Positions 13,480-24,308 of a DNA stretch of 64,000 nucleotides are shown in pieces. Source of the stretch: Petaurus breviceps papuanus (taxonomy: Eukaryota > Chordata > Mammalia > Diprotodontia > Petauridae); NCBI GenBank assembly GCA_028583685.1, contig JAMXIF010001253.1, positions 70,610,989 to 70,674,988 on the forward strand, read 5' to 3'. Made by a program: the position numbers and the translations under genes. The notes beneath the pieces are model-generated. The model worked only from the letters and a program-made list of their open reading frames with translations, had not been told where the DNA came from and ran no database searches. Position 1 is the first letter of the stretch. Each line of letters begins with the position of its first letter.

Positions 13480-14600
13480 GGACAGAGAATAAAAAGTATA
13501 AGAGGATAGGATGGAAAGACATACAATTAACAATCATAGCCATGAATGTCATTGGGATGAACTTACCCATAAAATGGAAAAAAAAAAAATAGCAGACTTC
13601 AACAATATGGTGTTTACAAAAACCGTTCTTGAAACATAAAGATTCACACAGAGTTAAAATAAGGAATTAGAATAAAATATACTCTTAAAATTTTCAAAAA
13701 AAGCAAGAACAGACAAGGCAACACTAAACATAAACATAATTTAAAATATAAACAGGAAAATTACATTTTTAAAGATGCCATAAAAAAGGAATTAATATCA
13801 ATACTTAGTCTATATACCTAATTACATAGACCCTAAATACATAAGGCAAAATATATTAGTTTGTATTAAGATCTCAATATATCCTTCTAAGACCTATGCA
13901 AATTTAACAAAAAAAGATTCTAAAGATTCAAATACAATTTTATAAAAGTTAGATATGATCTATCCCTATTACTGAATGAAGAATTTTCATGTTCTGTACC
14001 AATGCATGTCACCTTTACAAAAATTGACCAATTTCAGGCAGAAGAACCTCCAAACAAATACATAAAAGCAGAAATATTAAAAATATCCTTTACTGACCAC
14101 AAGACAGTAAAATCATATTCAATACAGGTCTTTTGGAGGAAAGACTAAAAATCAATTGGAAATTAAATTACATCCCTAATGAATAAGTAAAAGAAAAATC
14201 ATAAAAACAATAAATAATGCCTATACCCCAAAAGTCACTAAGTTGTGCATACACTTTATCTCAGCAAGTACTATACCAAAAAAAAATCAAAAAAATTTTT
14301 TAAATACTCATGTACAAAAATGGTTTATAGTGCCTCTTTTTGTTATAAGAAAGAACTGAACATTAAGAGGCTATCCATAAGATGAGGAATGACTGAATAA
14401 ATTATGATATATACATATGTATGAAATATATATATACATATATGTATACATACATTTATATAATGAAATATTAATATACCGTAAGAAATTATGAAAGGGA
14501 CCGTTTCAGAAAAACCTGAGAAGACTCACATAAAGAAATGTAGAATAAAGGGAGAGAAATCAGAAAACTGTTTAGAACAATTTATTTAATTAATTTTTTT
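13480..14600 (+). mobile_element. L1 ORF2 endonuclease plus C-terminal piece
   Basis: Starts near GTCATTGGGATGAACTTACC, the beginning of ORF2, and runs through the endonuclease. A segment near 14090 reads like 'TDHKTVKSYSIQVFWRKD', including the DH motif. At about 14320 it jumps to the ORF2 C-terminus (TGCCTCTTTTTGTTATAAG). Reverse transcriptase is deleted. Many stops. Confidence 0.75.
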
Positions 14601-14604
14601 TAAT

Positions 14605-15085
14605 CAGTCAGCTGGTTGATAAATATTTGTTAAGTACCTACTACATGCTAGGCATTATACTAAGTGCTGGGGATACAAAGAAAGGCTAAAGGCCCCTGCC
14701 CTTAAGGTGCTTACATTCTAATGGGGGGAGACAACATGCATACAACTATGCACAAAAAAAATATATACAAGATAAAAAGGAAATAATCAACAGATGGAAA
14801 GTACTAGAATCGAGGACGATAGAGAAATTTTCCTATAGAAGGTAAAATTTTATCTGGAACTTCAAGAAAGTCAAGGAAATGAATAGGGAAAGATGAAGGA
14901 ATAGAACATGCCAGGCATAGGAGACATATGCATAGGGCATAGAAGAAATGCTCAGAACTGAATGAAGAATTTTCATATTCTGTACCAATGCATGGAATTG
15001 GAGGGTCTCATGTGAGGAACTTAAAACAAGCCAGTGTCACTGGATAGCAGAATGCAAGGGAAGATAAGGCATAAAGTAAGCTATA
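14605..15085 (-). mobile_element. L2-like LINE 3' region, antisense
   Basis: TACCTACTACATGCTAGGCA, then AAGTGCTGGGGATACAAAGA, GGAGACAACATGCATACAAC and AAACAAGCCAGTGTCACTGG, in the order of the antisense L2-like consensus. A foreign 38 bp patch sits at 14957-14994 (see findings). Confidence 0.85.
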
Positions 15086-15744
15086 CATAATAGAGATTCA
15101 AAGTTTCGAATAAAATTCTCTTTTTCTTTACTATTTTTGTATGGAAATGCTTGTCTTATTTTGTTAAGGTCAAAATAAAAAACTGAACTCTAAAAATCTA
15201 TTTGAGTATGACAAAATAGAGCTTTAAAGGCTCACCTCAGAAAAGGTATAAGACTCTCCTGGGCCAGTTCAAGAGGCCTTCAGCTTACCCCTGCCTGGAA
15301 CTCTACCAGACTTATTCAATGAAATCATAGAAACATGAAAGAGATTTATCCATATTGGAGAATCAATTTGGATAAAAACCATTTATTGCCTAGATAATGC
15401 TATACATCTTAATGTATACACATCTACATACTCTACATCTAATGCTCTACATCTTTATGGGCACCATTTTGAATTAATTCCTTCAGTACATGTATATTAG
15501 ACAACAATGGCGAAGAAATAATGATACCGCCCTAGAACTGAATAGGAAGAGGATTGAACTGACTAGCCCTCAGAAAATTATTCAGTACTTTTCAATGATA
15601 TCATACTACCCTCTGCTACACAAGTTCATGGCTTTAACACCAATATTCTCTAGAGAATGATATATGACTGTGAATTATGGAAATATCATTATTTAAGACA
15701 AAATAAAATTACAACAGCAGATTAGCATGTAAAAAGTTAGTATT
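15086..15744. other. No recognisable feature
   Basis: AT-rich unique-looking sequence. No repeat, RNA gene or coding frame could be supported. Confidence 0.45.
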
Positions 15745-15965
15745 GGATGTGCTGTAATGGAAAGAGTAAAACTGAGAAGAAATGGCTTTGAATTCCCATT
15801 CTTCTACTTTATTCTTTGTGGCCTTGAATTAGTCACCAGACCTTTCTTAGCTGTGTTTCTCCAAATACAAAATGGTGATAAAAAAATATATTCCCTACCA
15901 ATGTCATAGGTTTCTTGTGAGGAAAGTGCTTTGTAAATTGTAAATTGCTATATAAACAAGTGATG
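15745..15965 (+). mobile_element. MIR-type SINE
   Basis: Diverged MIR-like core (GGCCTTGAATTAGTCACC) followed by the conserved 3' part TCATAGGTTTCTTGTGAGGA and AAGTGCTTTGTAAATTGTAA. Ancient. Confidence 0.65.
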
Positions 15966-16032
15966 ATATTGCTGATGATGTTTAAGTAATGTAAAAAACA
16001 TTATCAAAGACATATATGGTCATAAAAGGACA

Positions 16033-16490
16033 TAAACCAATCAATAAACTTTTTTAAACGTCTACTTTGTGTCAGGCAAGGTGCTAAATGCTGGAGATAA
16101 AGACAAAAGACAGTCTCTACTTTTAAGGAGCTCACAGTTTACTGGGAGATAGAACAAGATATACACAGGATAATTTGGAGATAATCAAAAGAGGGAAGTC
16201 ACTAGAATTAAGAGAAATGGAGAATGACTTTTTTTTAGAAGGTGGGAGTAGATGAGATTTGATGGCAGCCTGGGAAACCAGTAAATGGAGATTAGAAGGG
16301 AAAGAATTCCAAACATAAAAGGCAGACAGAAAAAATGCCCAGTCAGGAGTCAGGAGATGTAAGATCTTGTGAGAGGCACATCAAATAGGCCAGTGTCAAC
16401 TGGATTGCAGGTAGGAGGGAGGGGAAGGCATAAGATGTAAGAAGATTTGAAAAGGTAGGGGCAGGGGCAGGTTATAAGCAGTCATTTAAC
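16033..16490 (-). mobile_element. L2-like LINE 3' region, antisense
   Basis: TCAATAAACTTTTTTAAACG head, GGTGCTAAATGCTGGAGATA, AAGGAGCTCACAGTTTACTG and AATAGGCCAGTGTCAACTGG follow the antisense L2-like consensus in order. Confidence 0.85.
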
Positions 16491-16699
16491 GAAAATGAGA
16501 GACAAATGGACAGTCTTAGTGGTATATCAGTATCTCTGAGGTACTTACAGAACAAGAGGGAAGGTGCTAGCTTATTGTATAAACCCTCTATGGAGGTTTT
16601 ATAGAAAAACATGGAGAGGATCACACAGAATGCCAAGGGAATACTTATACCCATGAAACCAAAAATCCACCAAAATACCAAAGAAGTGTTCAGAACAAA

Positions 16700-17195
16700 G
16701 GAGGATGGCTACATTCTCTCCCAGTAAGACCATCCAGAATACTGTGCCCAGTTTTGGATGCCACATTTTAATAAGGATGAAGACAATCTCAAATGAATCT
16801 GGGAGGGACTGGTGACTCAAAACCAGTGTCATACATTGAGTGAATCAAGTTGGCACAGTTAGCATGACAAAGAGATGTGATTACTGCTTTCAAATATTTC
16901 AAGGGCTGTCATATGGAAAAGAGCTTAGATTTGTTCAGAAAAGCCAGAAACATAACCAATGAATGGAAGCTGTGGAAAGACAGATTTTGACTCAATATAC
17001 AGAAACATTTCCTAATACTTAGAGATGCCCAAGAGGTGAATGGGTTGTCTTATTTTAGGTAGTGAATTGCTTAGCACTTAGAATAGAGGCTGGATGATTA
17101 CCTGTTCAACCTTTTGCAAGGAGGATTAATGCTTTAAGAGGGATTTGGACTAAATGACCTCAGAGGTTCCTTTCAAGTCTAAGATTCTATGAGTC
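16700..17195 (+). mobile_element. CR1/L3 LINE 3' end
   Basis: Coding remnant of the CR1 C-terminus near 16880-17050 (reads like VITAFKYFKGCHMEKSLDLF). The 3' end CTAAGATTCTATGAGTC matches the ATTCTATG terminus typical of CR1. Strongly decayed. Confidence 0.75.
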
Positions 17196-17949
17196 TCTAG
17201 TTCAATCTGATTTTTGCCTACATAATACCCACACAAATTCAGGATTAATTTTTATTTTAAAAACTGTCATATTAAAATACAATTTATTTTACCCCTAGAT
17301 GATAACCATAAAATTATAAACTGACAGCAATTCTACCTTTTAAAAATCCATGTCAAATTTCTTTTGCACCTGTCAAATGAAAAATATTTCTAAAAGCTTT
17401 CCCTGGTGACTAAATGACAGAACCTTTGAAACTCTCACATCATTGATTCAATTATATCAGTATCATAAAGGAATGTACTTTGGAATAACTTCATGTGAAG
17501 ATGAAAATTTTCTATAGATTTATGTCACTTTAATGACTTGACTGCTACTTGTTTTCCTATATTAATTATAAAATAGGATAAACATGAACTGGATTGAATA
17601 ATAGTAAAAGTAATAAGCATTATGGTGTTAGGCATAAATAGTACAAGAAAATCTTCTCTAGGGGGAAAAATGATTCTTTGAATGAAGATTAGAGGCCATT
17701 TTAAAGAAAGACCAGGTAATTCTCTCCACGGAAAACTTGCAATATCACATCAAGACTTTGAGTCGATTTCCATAGTGTACTTTAAGTTTCATTCAATACC
17801 TCAACTATACTCAGATTGGATATACAGATTGGAAGAACAAGTGATTACCTTCATTGTATGCAATTTGAGCATTCTTTCCAAATCTCAAACCAAACTATCT
17901 CTGAAATCTTGTCTTATCCTAAAATGTATATCTCAATTTTCACCCTGAC
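17196..17949. other. No recognisable feature
   Basis: AT-rich sequence after the CR1 end. The open frames near 17682-17948 show no domain. Confidence 0.45.
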
Positions 17950-18032
17950 CATCACCTCTCTATCAGGAAGTGTTAGCATGCTTGATCATTGGTCCTCTGG
18001 AATCATGTTTGGTCATCGAACTGATCAGTGTT
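17950..18032 (-). mobile_element. L1 3' UTR scrap, antisense
   Basis: TAGCATGCTTGATCATTGGT, CCTCTGGAATCATGTTTGGT and CATCGAACTGATCAGTG are the reverse of the L1 3' segment seen in sense at 37490-37560. Confidence 0.65.
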
Positions 18033-18125
18033 CTCACTAGGTTGTCATGAGAATCAAATGACATGATATATGCAAAGAATGTTGCCAGCTTCCGAGCATT
18101 ATATAAATGTGAACTATTATTATAA
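18030..18125 (+). mobile_element. MIR 3' fragment
   Basis: CACTAGGTTGTCATGAGAAT, CAAATGACATGATATATGCA and a TATAAATGTGAACTATTATT end are characteristic of a MIR 3' half. Confidence 0.7.
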
Positions 18126-18256
18126 TTTCCAGGTGACAGGCTGGATGTCACCAGATTCATTCTGTCCATAATGCCCCAGGTCTACCTCTGTTCACTGTTA
18201 TCACCAACTGACTTCAACCTTCACCAGTGTCTCTTTATGTACATTTAGAAAGAAAC

Positions 18257-18500
18257 CTGGCAACTAGGTGGCACAATGAATAGAGCAGTAGGTTTGGAAT
18301 CAGGAAGACCCATCTTTACAAGTTCATATCTAGCCTCAGACATTTACTATGTGACCCCGGGCAAGTCATTTAACCCTACTTGCCTCAGTTTCTTCATCTG
18401 TAAAATGATCTGGAGAAGGAAACGGAAAGCCACTCCAGTAACTTTGCCAAGAAAACCCCACATGGGGCCATGAAGAGTTGGACACTCTTACTGTTCTCTC
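18257..18500 (+). mobile_element. MAR1-type SINE
   Basis: CTGGCAACTAGGTGGCACAA head, GTGACCCCGGGCAAGTCATT core, and tail CACTCCAGTAACTTTGCCAA, then GGGGCCATGAAGAGTTGGAC. The terminal AACAAC run is lost. Confidence 0.9.
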
Positions 18501-18559
18501 TGCTGATACACAGTCACCATTGTTGTCCTTGGCTATTGAAGTCATTTACTACACGTGCA

Positions 18560-19560
18560 TTTCTATTGTCAGAGACATTTAAGAAGCAAATAATCTCTTC
18601 GGGTCTGGTTTTCTTTCTAAGAATGTTCCATATATCTCTTTATTATTGAATATTCTTCTTTACTCATGTATAGTTAAGTGCAAATTTGTGGAGCAGGCCA
18701 TCCTAATCTGAATCATGAGCTCCACTGTTTCTTTAAAACACATTCCATTGCCCCTCTTTTTTCTAGTGGGTTCAGAATGATCTTGTATTGTTAAAATTTC
18801 CTTTCCTTTTTATTTGAAGGTCTTTCTCTTAATTGTTTGCAGAATTTGTTGTTTCTGAAGTGAATTGTTATATTTAACCTTATGTGTCTTTGTAACCAAT
18901 CTGAATTCTTTAAATTGATATTTATTTCATTTTCTGTGTTCAGAAGTTCAGGCAGTTCTGTTCTATTATTTCCTTTACTGTGGTATTAAAGTTTTTGGCC
19001 CTGTCATGTTCTTCTGGAAGACCTATGCTCCTTAATTTGTCCCTGTACATCTTGTCTTCAAGAGCAGTATGTTTTGCTTGCATAGTGCGCTTATTTTCTT
19101 GAATGTTAGCATTTTTGCTTCTCTTTTTATAGATTGTCCTTCACCTCTGTGTTGTAGAATTCCCAATTTATTGTTCTCCTTTTGTTTCTTTGGGGAAACT
19201 CAACATCACAGATTCTAGTTTTTCTATTCTGTCCAAACATTTTTGCTGTGCACACCATAAATACTGTTCTGCTAATTCTCATTTCCCTCTTAAATCATTC
19301 AGGAACAGCATGTTGTAGCTTCATACTGTCCTCAATTTCCATAGAGTTTTCTGTCTCAATAAGCATTATATCATTTTCCTTTATTTTATGATATTTGTTC
19401 ATAGAGGCCTAAATTCATTTACTAGTTCTCGAGGCCATATTTCTTTCTGCTGTTAACATTTTCCCTATTGATTTATCTGCTTGCGTTCATGGTGTTTGAG
19501 TTTTCTTCCTCTTGAGATCTTTGGTTATTTCAGTGTTGTTTTTTCCTTCCTTATTTTCTC
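18560..19560 (-). mobile_element. LINE ORF1 remnant (HAL1/L1-type), antisense
   Basis: Read backwards, the middle encodes a segment like 'LEDKMYRDKLRSIGLPEEHDR', which resembles the RNA-recognition part of an L1-type ORF1. A preceding charged, helix-rich part could be the coiled coil. No ORF2 sequence is next to it, so a half-L1 (HAL1) is plausible. Very old, with stops throughout. Confidence 0.55.
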
Positions 19561-19605
19561 CTATTGTTCACATTCTGTCATTTACTTTTTGCCATTTACT
19601 TCTCT

Positions 19606-19756
19606 AGCTCATTTTACAGATGAGGAAACTGAGACAAACAAGGTTAAGTGACTTGCCCAGAATCACATAGCTAGAAAGTGTCTGAGGCTAAATTTCAATG
19701 AAGGTCTTCCTGACTCCAGGACCAGAGCTCTATTCACCATGCCAACTAGCTGCCCC
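19606..19756 (-). mobile_element. tRNA SINE, antisense
   Basis: CATTTTACAGATGAGGAAAC, then TTAAGTGACTTGCCCAGAAT, CTTCCTGACTCCAGGACCAG and a head ending CCAACTAGCTGCCCCA. Confidence 0.88.
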
Positions 19757-19810
19757 AAGCATGGGGACTAGCATAAGCAAAGGCCCAGGTGGGAAAATAC
19801 AGTCAGTATA
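19757..19810 (-). mobile_element. L2-like scrap, antisense
   Basis: GCATGGGGACTAGCATAAGC and AAAGGCCCAGGTGGGAAAAT resemble the antisense L2-like segment around 'aggcatggaggacagc...gcaaaggc'. Short, so tentative. Confidence 0.4.
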
Positions 19811-20233
19811 TGTTGGGGTGAGAGGGTGTAATATAATGCCAAAAGAAGGCAACTTCCCGGGTTCAAAATACCAGCATAGGTGCTCTCTATTTTATTCAGT
19901 AACAAACCAAGAACAGAGAAGATCAAAACATGACATCATACAAAATACAGCATTTACTAAATGTGATTAAATAATCTCCAAGTACTACCCCACCCCAGGA
20001 TCTTCCAATCATCCAATCAATTACAAAGTCCCTGTTCTAAATACTTCTCCACCCCTAGGCTATACCTTCATTTGGTCCACCACAAAACCCCTCTTCTCAA
20101 ATGGAGATTAGTTTCCAAACATAGGTAAAGTACCTTCATTTGTCAATCACAGAGCACAATAAGGTCAAAAGTTCCCCACCCCTGGATCACAATTCAATCT
20201 ACCCCAGAGTTACATCAAGTTTAAACACAGCAC

Positions 20234-20740
20234 TTAATACCCAAATGGAGGTCTTTTCTTCATCTTGACACGAGGCAAGTTCTCAGCAATCTTAGTTCCT
20301 GGGGAGACAAGGCTTAGCAAGGCCATAAGATACATTGCCAATCCCTTCATGAATTTATCCTCTGTCTGTAGAACAGTCCTAGAACCCCTGAACACATTAG
20401 CAAAGCCCTCTCCCAGGATTTCTGTAAACATACAACAAGAAAATCCTTCTTCAGGGCTTCTGAACCAACAGAAAGGCTCCCAGACCCCTGCAACAACAGC
20501 ACTGTCCTTCACCAGTGGACAGTATTCACTCTGTCTGCAGGACAGTCCCCAGACCCCTGCAACAACAGCACTGTCCCTCACCAGTGGACAGTATTCACTC
20601 TCTGTCTGCAGGACAGTCTCAGGGCTTCTTAACCAAATGCCAGGTTCCAGGACTTCTTCAACAGGACAGTCTTTCACCAGTGGACAAATCTGGCAAAACA
20701 ACATCAAAACAGACAGACAAAGTACCAGCAAAACAGCCAT
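20234..20740 (-). other. 168-codon open frame inside the LTR-like element
   Basis: Uninterrupted frame of 168 codons. The N-terminus is strongly hydrophobic (MAVLLVLCLSVLMLFCQ), like a signal peptide or signal anchor. The middle repeats a roughly 23-residue unit with the motif SEYCPLV(R/K)DSAVVAGVW, and the C-terminus is basic (RVKMKKRPPFGY). No family recognised. The frame may be kept open by the tandem repeat rather than by selection. Confidence 0.4.
20479..20618. repeat. Minisatellite, two near-identical 69/71 bp units
   Basis: Units at 20479-20547 and 20548-20618 both start CCCAGACCCCTGCAACAACA and end in GGACAGTC. More diverged partial copies lie on both sides (GGACAGTCTTTCACCAGTGG near 20665). 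Confidence 0.85.
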
Positions 20741-21087
20741 GTCTCCTCAGTCCTTGGCAGCTCAGGGGGCAGGTCTCAAAAGTCCAGGGCAATTCAAAGC
20801 GGCCACCAGCAATTCTCTTAGTCTCTCTCTCTCTCCACGAGGTGCTGCTTCCAAAAAGATCTTCCGCCTCTCTCTAGTGTCTCTCCAAATCTACATCACC
20901 AGCTCCTCCCAGTTCAGGACTTTCTTTTCACATCAACAAGCCCATCCCACAGGTGGGATTAACAAACTCTGGGTTTTAACACAATCAATTTGAAAACCAA
21001 GCCAATACAGGGGAATCTTTAATTGCCATTACTATCACAGAGGGTGGAAGAGGGGACAGAAAATAATCTAGCTCTAATTGGGGAAAG

Positions 21088-21303
21088 AGGGAAGCTAGGT
21101 GACACAAGGGATAGAGCACTAGGCTTGGAATCAGAAAGACTCATCTTCATAAAATCAAATCCAACCTCAAACACTTACTAGCCCTGTGATCCTAGGCAAG
21201 TCACATAGCCCTGTTTGTCTCCATTCCTCATCATTTGCCAAGAAAACAGCAAAATGAAGTCATGAAGAATTAGACACAACTGAAACAACTCAACTACAAA
21301 AAT
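21088..21303 (+). mobile_element. MAR1-type SINE
   Basis: GGAAGCTAGGTGACACAAGG head, GTGATCCTAGGCAAGTCACA core, and tail ending GACACAACTGAAACAACTCA. Part of the 3' body around CCACTCCAGTATC is deleted. Confidence 0.9.
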
Positions 21304-21796
21304 AGGGGGAAACATGTGGAAGGGGATTATACAAGAAAATACTGGGAAGGTGGGGTGGTGTCAGTTTGGAAAAGGCATTGAAATCCAGGGAGGGAAAAGT
21401 TTAGTGGATGGGGTGTTGCCTACTTGGAATAATGCCTCAAAGATGGAAACTCCAAGGGAAAACATGATAACAATGGGAACCTGGTCATGCCAAGCCCTGG
21501 AGAGAAGAACTGAAAGATAACATGGATAAGATAGGAGATCTTTGGGTATTTCACAATCTCACCAAGGAATGATTCTATATATTTATTGACTAGTGCTTTG
21601 AAAACACTTAGAGTGGAATGTAGCCTTTGAGTGCTTCACAGCAAATGCCACTGGTCTAATTCACAAAATCAAATTGACAAGTTTGGTAGTAATTGTGTTC
21701 TTACTTAATCACCACTGTAATATCAGCAAATTTATCATTGTATAATAGAATCATAGACTCTAAAAGTTGAAAAAGACATGTATAGGTCATCCAGAG

Positions 21797-21960
21797 AAGG
21801 GCTCTTAACTTTTTTGTGTCTTGTACCCCTTCTGCAGCCTGGTAAAGGCCAGGGACCCCTTCTCTGAATCATGTTTTTAAATGCATGTAATAAAACACAG
21901 AATTACAGAGGAAACCAATTTTATTGAAACACAAATATCAAAATGATAAATTGTAGGTAA
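21797..21960 (+). mobile_element. hAT-Charlie-like MITE fragment
   Basis: Starts AAGGGCTCTTAACTTTTTTG, continues GGACCCCTTCTCTGAATCAT and GAAACCAATTTTATTGAAAC. Same family as 1588-1774, opposite strand. The far end is missing. Confidence 0.65.
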
Positions 21961-22253
21961 TTCCTTAGAATGCAGACTCCATAGCTTTTGTTTTTGTTTT
22001 TTCTTTATCTTAAATATCTCCACTCCATTTACTACAGATACTGTCACTTCTCCCTTAAGGCTATTCCTGACAAAAGAACAGACCCCTGTAATAACAACAA
22101 TATCATAGCAATCACTCCATAGTGAGATAGAACTCTATGTGCTTAATAAAGAAAAACACTTAGGAGATGGGAGACAAAGAGGCTGAGGAAGTCCAGAGAA
22201 GACAATGGGTAGGGAAGCAGTTGCCCAACCTGCAGATAAAATATATGGCTGTA

Positions 22254-22411
22254 GGGGTGGCCAGGTAGCACAGCAAGTAAGAGCACCGGCTCCAGTGTTG
22301 GGATGACCTGGGGATCTAATCTGGGCTCAGATACTTAGCACCCACCCAGAAACACCTGGCCGTGTAACCTTGAGCAAGTTACTTAACCCTGATTGCTTAA
22401 AAAAAAAAAAT
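22254..22411 (+). mobile_element. tRNA SINE monomer (GGGGTGGCCAGG group)
   Basis: Begins GGGGTGGCCAGGTAGCACAG, middle GTGTAACCTTGAGCAAGTTA, then CTTAACCCTGATTGCTT and an A tail. A target duplication like TA(T/G)ATGGCTGTA flanks it at about 22243-22253 and 22413-22424. This is the monomer of the dimeric SINEs at 36.0 and 57.0 kb. Confidence 0.92.
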
Positions 22412-22644
22412 AGATGGCTGTATTCCTAGCTCCAGAGCAGGAATCTTAACAATTTACTACTTATCCTAATAAAAAGGTTCATTTCTTTGGCCCCTCCCAC
22501 AGCTTCTGAAAGTCCTTAGCTGACAGAATCTGGGATAATTCTTTTTCAGTCATTATCTCTGAGGTGACTCAAAAACACAGCATAGTTTCCATAGTTTTCT
22601 GAAGAGGGCTAGATCCTGACAGATGATAAGGGTACATTCATGGG

Positions 22645-22760
22645 CTGGCGAAGGATCTGTGTTCTATACCTTATTGTCACTTGTTAGCTATGTGACTTTA
22701 GGAAGGTCTCTCTGAGTCTCAGTTTTTTCATTTGTGAAATGATCCCAGAAGACACGCAAG
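22645..22760 (+). mobile_element. MIR-type SINE fragment
   Basis: CACTTGTTAGCTATGTGACT, then TCTCTGAGTCTCAGTTTTTT and CATTTGTGAAATGAT, matching a MIR core. Confidence 0.7.
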
Positions 22761-23705
22761 TGGACAAACTTCTGCTTCTAACTCCATAATTCCATTACCA
22801 TACTCCCTCAAAGCATGTTAAAAGAATATTCATAATCCTTCCTGACTGTTTTTGATGTGGTGTTCTTAGGTAAAACTTGTCAGGATCAATTCAATAGTCA
22901 GTCTATGTCCTACCAGCCAGTAACTTTCCAAACTCACAAACTATGAAAGTTCTTGGAGGGAAACAATAACAACAAAAGGGAAATATTTATTTAGAAATGC
23001 ATTCAGAACTGAGAGTCAAAATAAAGGAGACTGCCTTTCAAATTTCAAATATACTTTTCTACTTAGGAAAATCTAACATGGTGACAATTTGAACTACGTT
23101 CTTCTCTTTCCTCTAGAATATACACACTGAAGAGAACTAGAGAATCTAACTGAATGATGAAAATGACAGATTATGAACTGGTCCAAAACAAAATATGGAA
23201 AGAGCTGAAAAGAAGTAATATGTTTTTATTCCATTAGATTTAACTTTGCTGCTCTCATTGATAAACTATATGTCAGTCATCCAAGTTCAGTTCAGCAAAG
23301 GAGAAAACCCCTTCACCAAGTTGACCAGAGGATGATCAGTTTTTCAGACATGGTAACTCTCCAAGTGCATCTACCGAGTCAGAGAGTGGTTATGAGCTAT
23401 ACTAATGAAGATAGTCCATGTTTTACAAGTATTATCTCTTTTGTTTTTGCCTTTTCCAAGTCCTTTTTTTTAAGTGGATAAACCAATGATATTGGCATCC
23501 TATGTAATGGACAATAAATAGCTTCTTAAAAAATAGACTCCCTTCCCACCCCACTTAAAATCTAGTCATAAAATAATACTCCCCTCCACCATCCCCTCCA
23601 ACTCTACTATTCCAGGATACCCATACCCCTATGAAGAAGGCACCCAGACCTATTTTAAGGGCACCTGAGATCTCTTACTAAGGCCGGACAGCTGACCACA
23701 TCCCT
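22761..23705. other. No clear feature
   Basis: No gene or named repeat. A phrase near 23350-23410 (CTCCAAGTGCATCTACCGAG, TCAGAGAGTGGTTATGAGCT) looks like a marsupial interspersed repeat I cannot name. Confidence 0.4.
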
Positions 23706-23840
23706 TTTTTTTTTAAGAAAAGAGATGTTTTATTGTTTAAAGTTGAGTAAAAAATGAACTATGTCCTAAGGAATAGGAAAGAACCTACTTTCTCCACCTC
23801 TCCTCTCCTCAAAACCTACACACAAAGGCACAAATAAAAA
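23706..23840 (-). pseudogene. Possible 3' end of a processed retrocopy
   Basis: On the minus strand a poly(A) signal (ACAATAAAACATC) is followed within about 15 bases by a 10-base A tract (T's at about 23706-23715). That is the layout of an mRNA 3' end inserted by L1. The upstream part is not recognised and no target duplication was confirmed. Confidence 0.35.
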
Positions 23841-23879
23841 AAAATGAGCAAAACCCTGGAAGGTAGCTGCTATTATTAT

Positions 23880-24160
23880 CCCCATTTATTTTTGAGTTTT
23901 CAGTCTCATCCAACTCTCTGTGACCCCATTTGGGGTTTTCTTGGCAAAGATACTGGATTGGTTTAGCTTTTCTCAGCAATTCCATCATCCAAGAGAATTC
24001 CAAAAGATTCATTTTTCAGATGAGGAAAATGAGGCAAACAGGATTGAGTGACTTGCCCAGAGTTACACAGTTAGTAAGTGTCTGCAGCTGGATTTGAACT
24101 CAGGAAGATAAGTCTTCCTGGCCCCAAGCCCAGCACTCTCTTCACTGTACCACTTAGTTG
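23880..24160 (-). mobile_element. MAR1-type SINE with a patch of L1 sequence
   Basis: Tail-first MAR1: CCCCATTTGGGGTTTTCTTG, GCAAAGATACTGG, then after a foreign segment AGATGAGGAAAATGAGGCAA, CAGGATTGAGTGACTTGCCC and a head ending CACTTAGTTGTCC. Positions 23962-24011 are not MAR1 but match the L1 3' region (TCTCAGCAATTCCATCATCC). Confidence 0.85.
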
Positions 24161-24165
24161 TCCCA

Positions 24166-24308
24166 TCCCCATTTTACATTTAAGGAAACTAAGGCAGACA
24201 ATGGTTAAGGGACTTGCCCAGGGTTACACAGCTATTAAGTATCTGAGGCTGAATTTAAAATTAGGTTTTCCTGACCTCGAGGCCCAGCACTCTATCCACT
24301 GCACCATT
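24166..24308 (-). mobile_element. MIR-like tRNA SINE, antisense
   Basis: CCCCATTTTACATTTAAGGA, GGGACTTGCCCAGGGTTACA and a head ending CCACTGCACCATTTA. It follows the previous SINE directly. Confidence 0.85.

Larger units (their letters stand above)
19811..21009 (-). mobile_element. Long LTR-like element, antisense
   Basis: On the minus strand it begins TGTATTGGCTTGGTTTTC and ends CCTCTCACCCCAACA, giving TG...CA ends. A poly(A) signal GAATAAAATAGAG lies near 19890, about 80 bp before that end, as in an R-U5 layout. The long 5' part would be U3 and holds the open frame at 20234-20740. No partner LTR or internal region is visible and no clear target duplication was found, so a non-viral retroposon remains possible. 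Treated as a fossil. Confidence 0.5.

Noticed and set aside
20265-20993. 242-codon plus-strand open frame
   Set aside because: It is the shadow of the LTR-like element and its minisatellite. It lies antisense to the 168-codon frame and has no domain.
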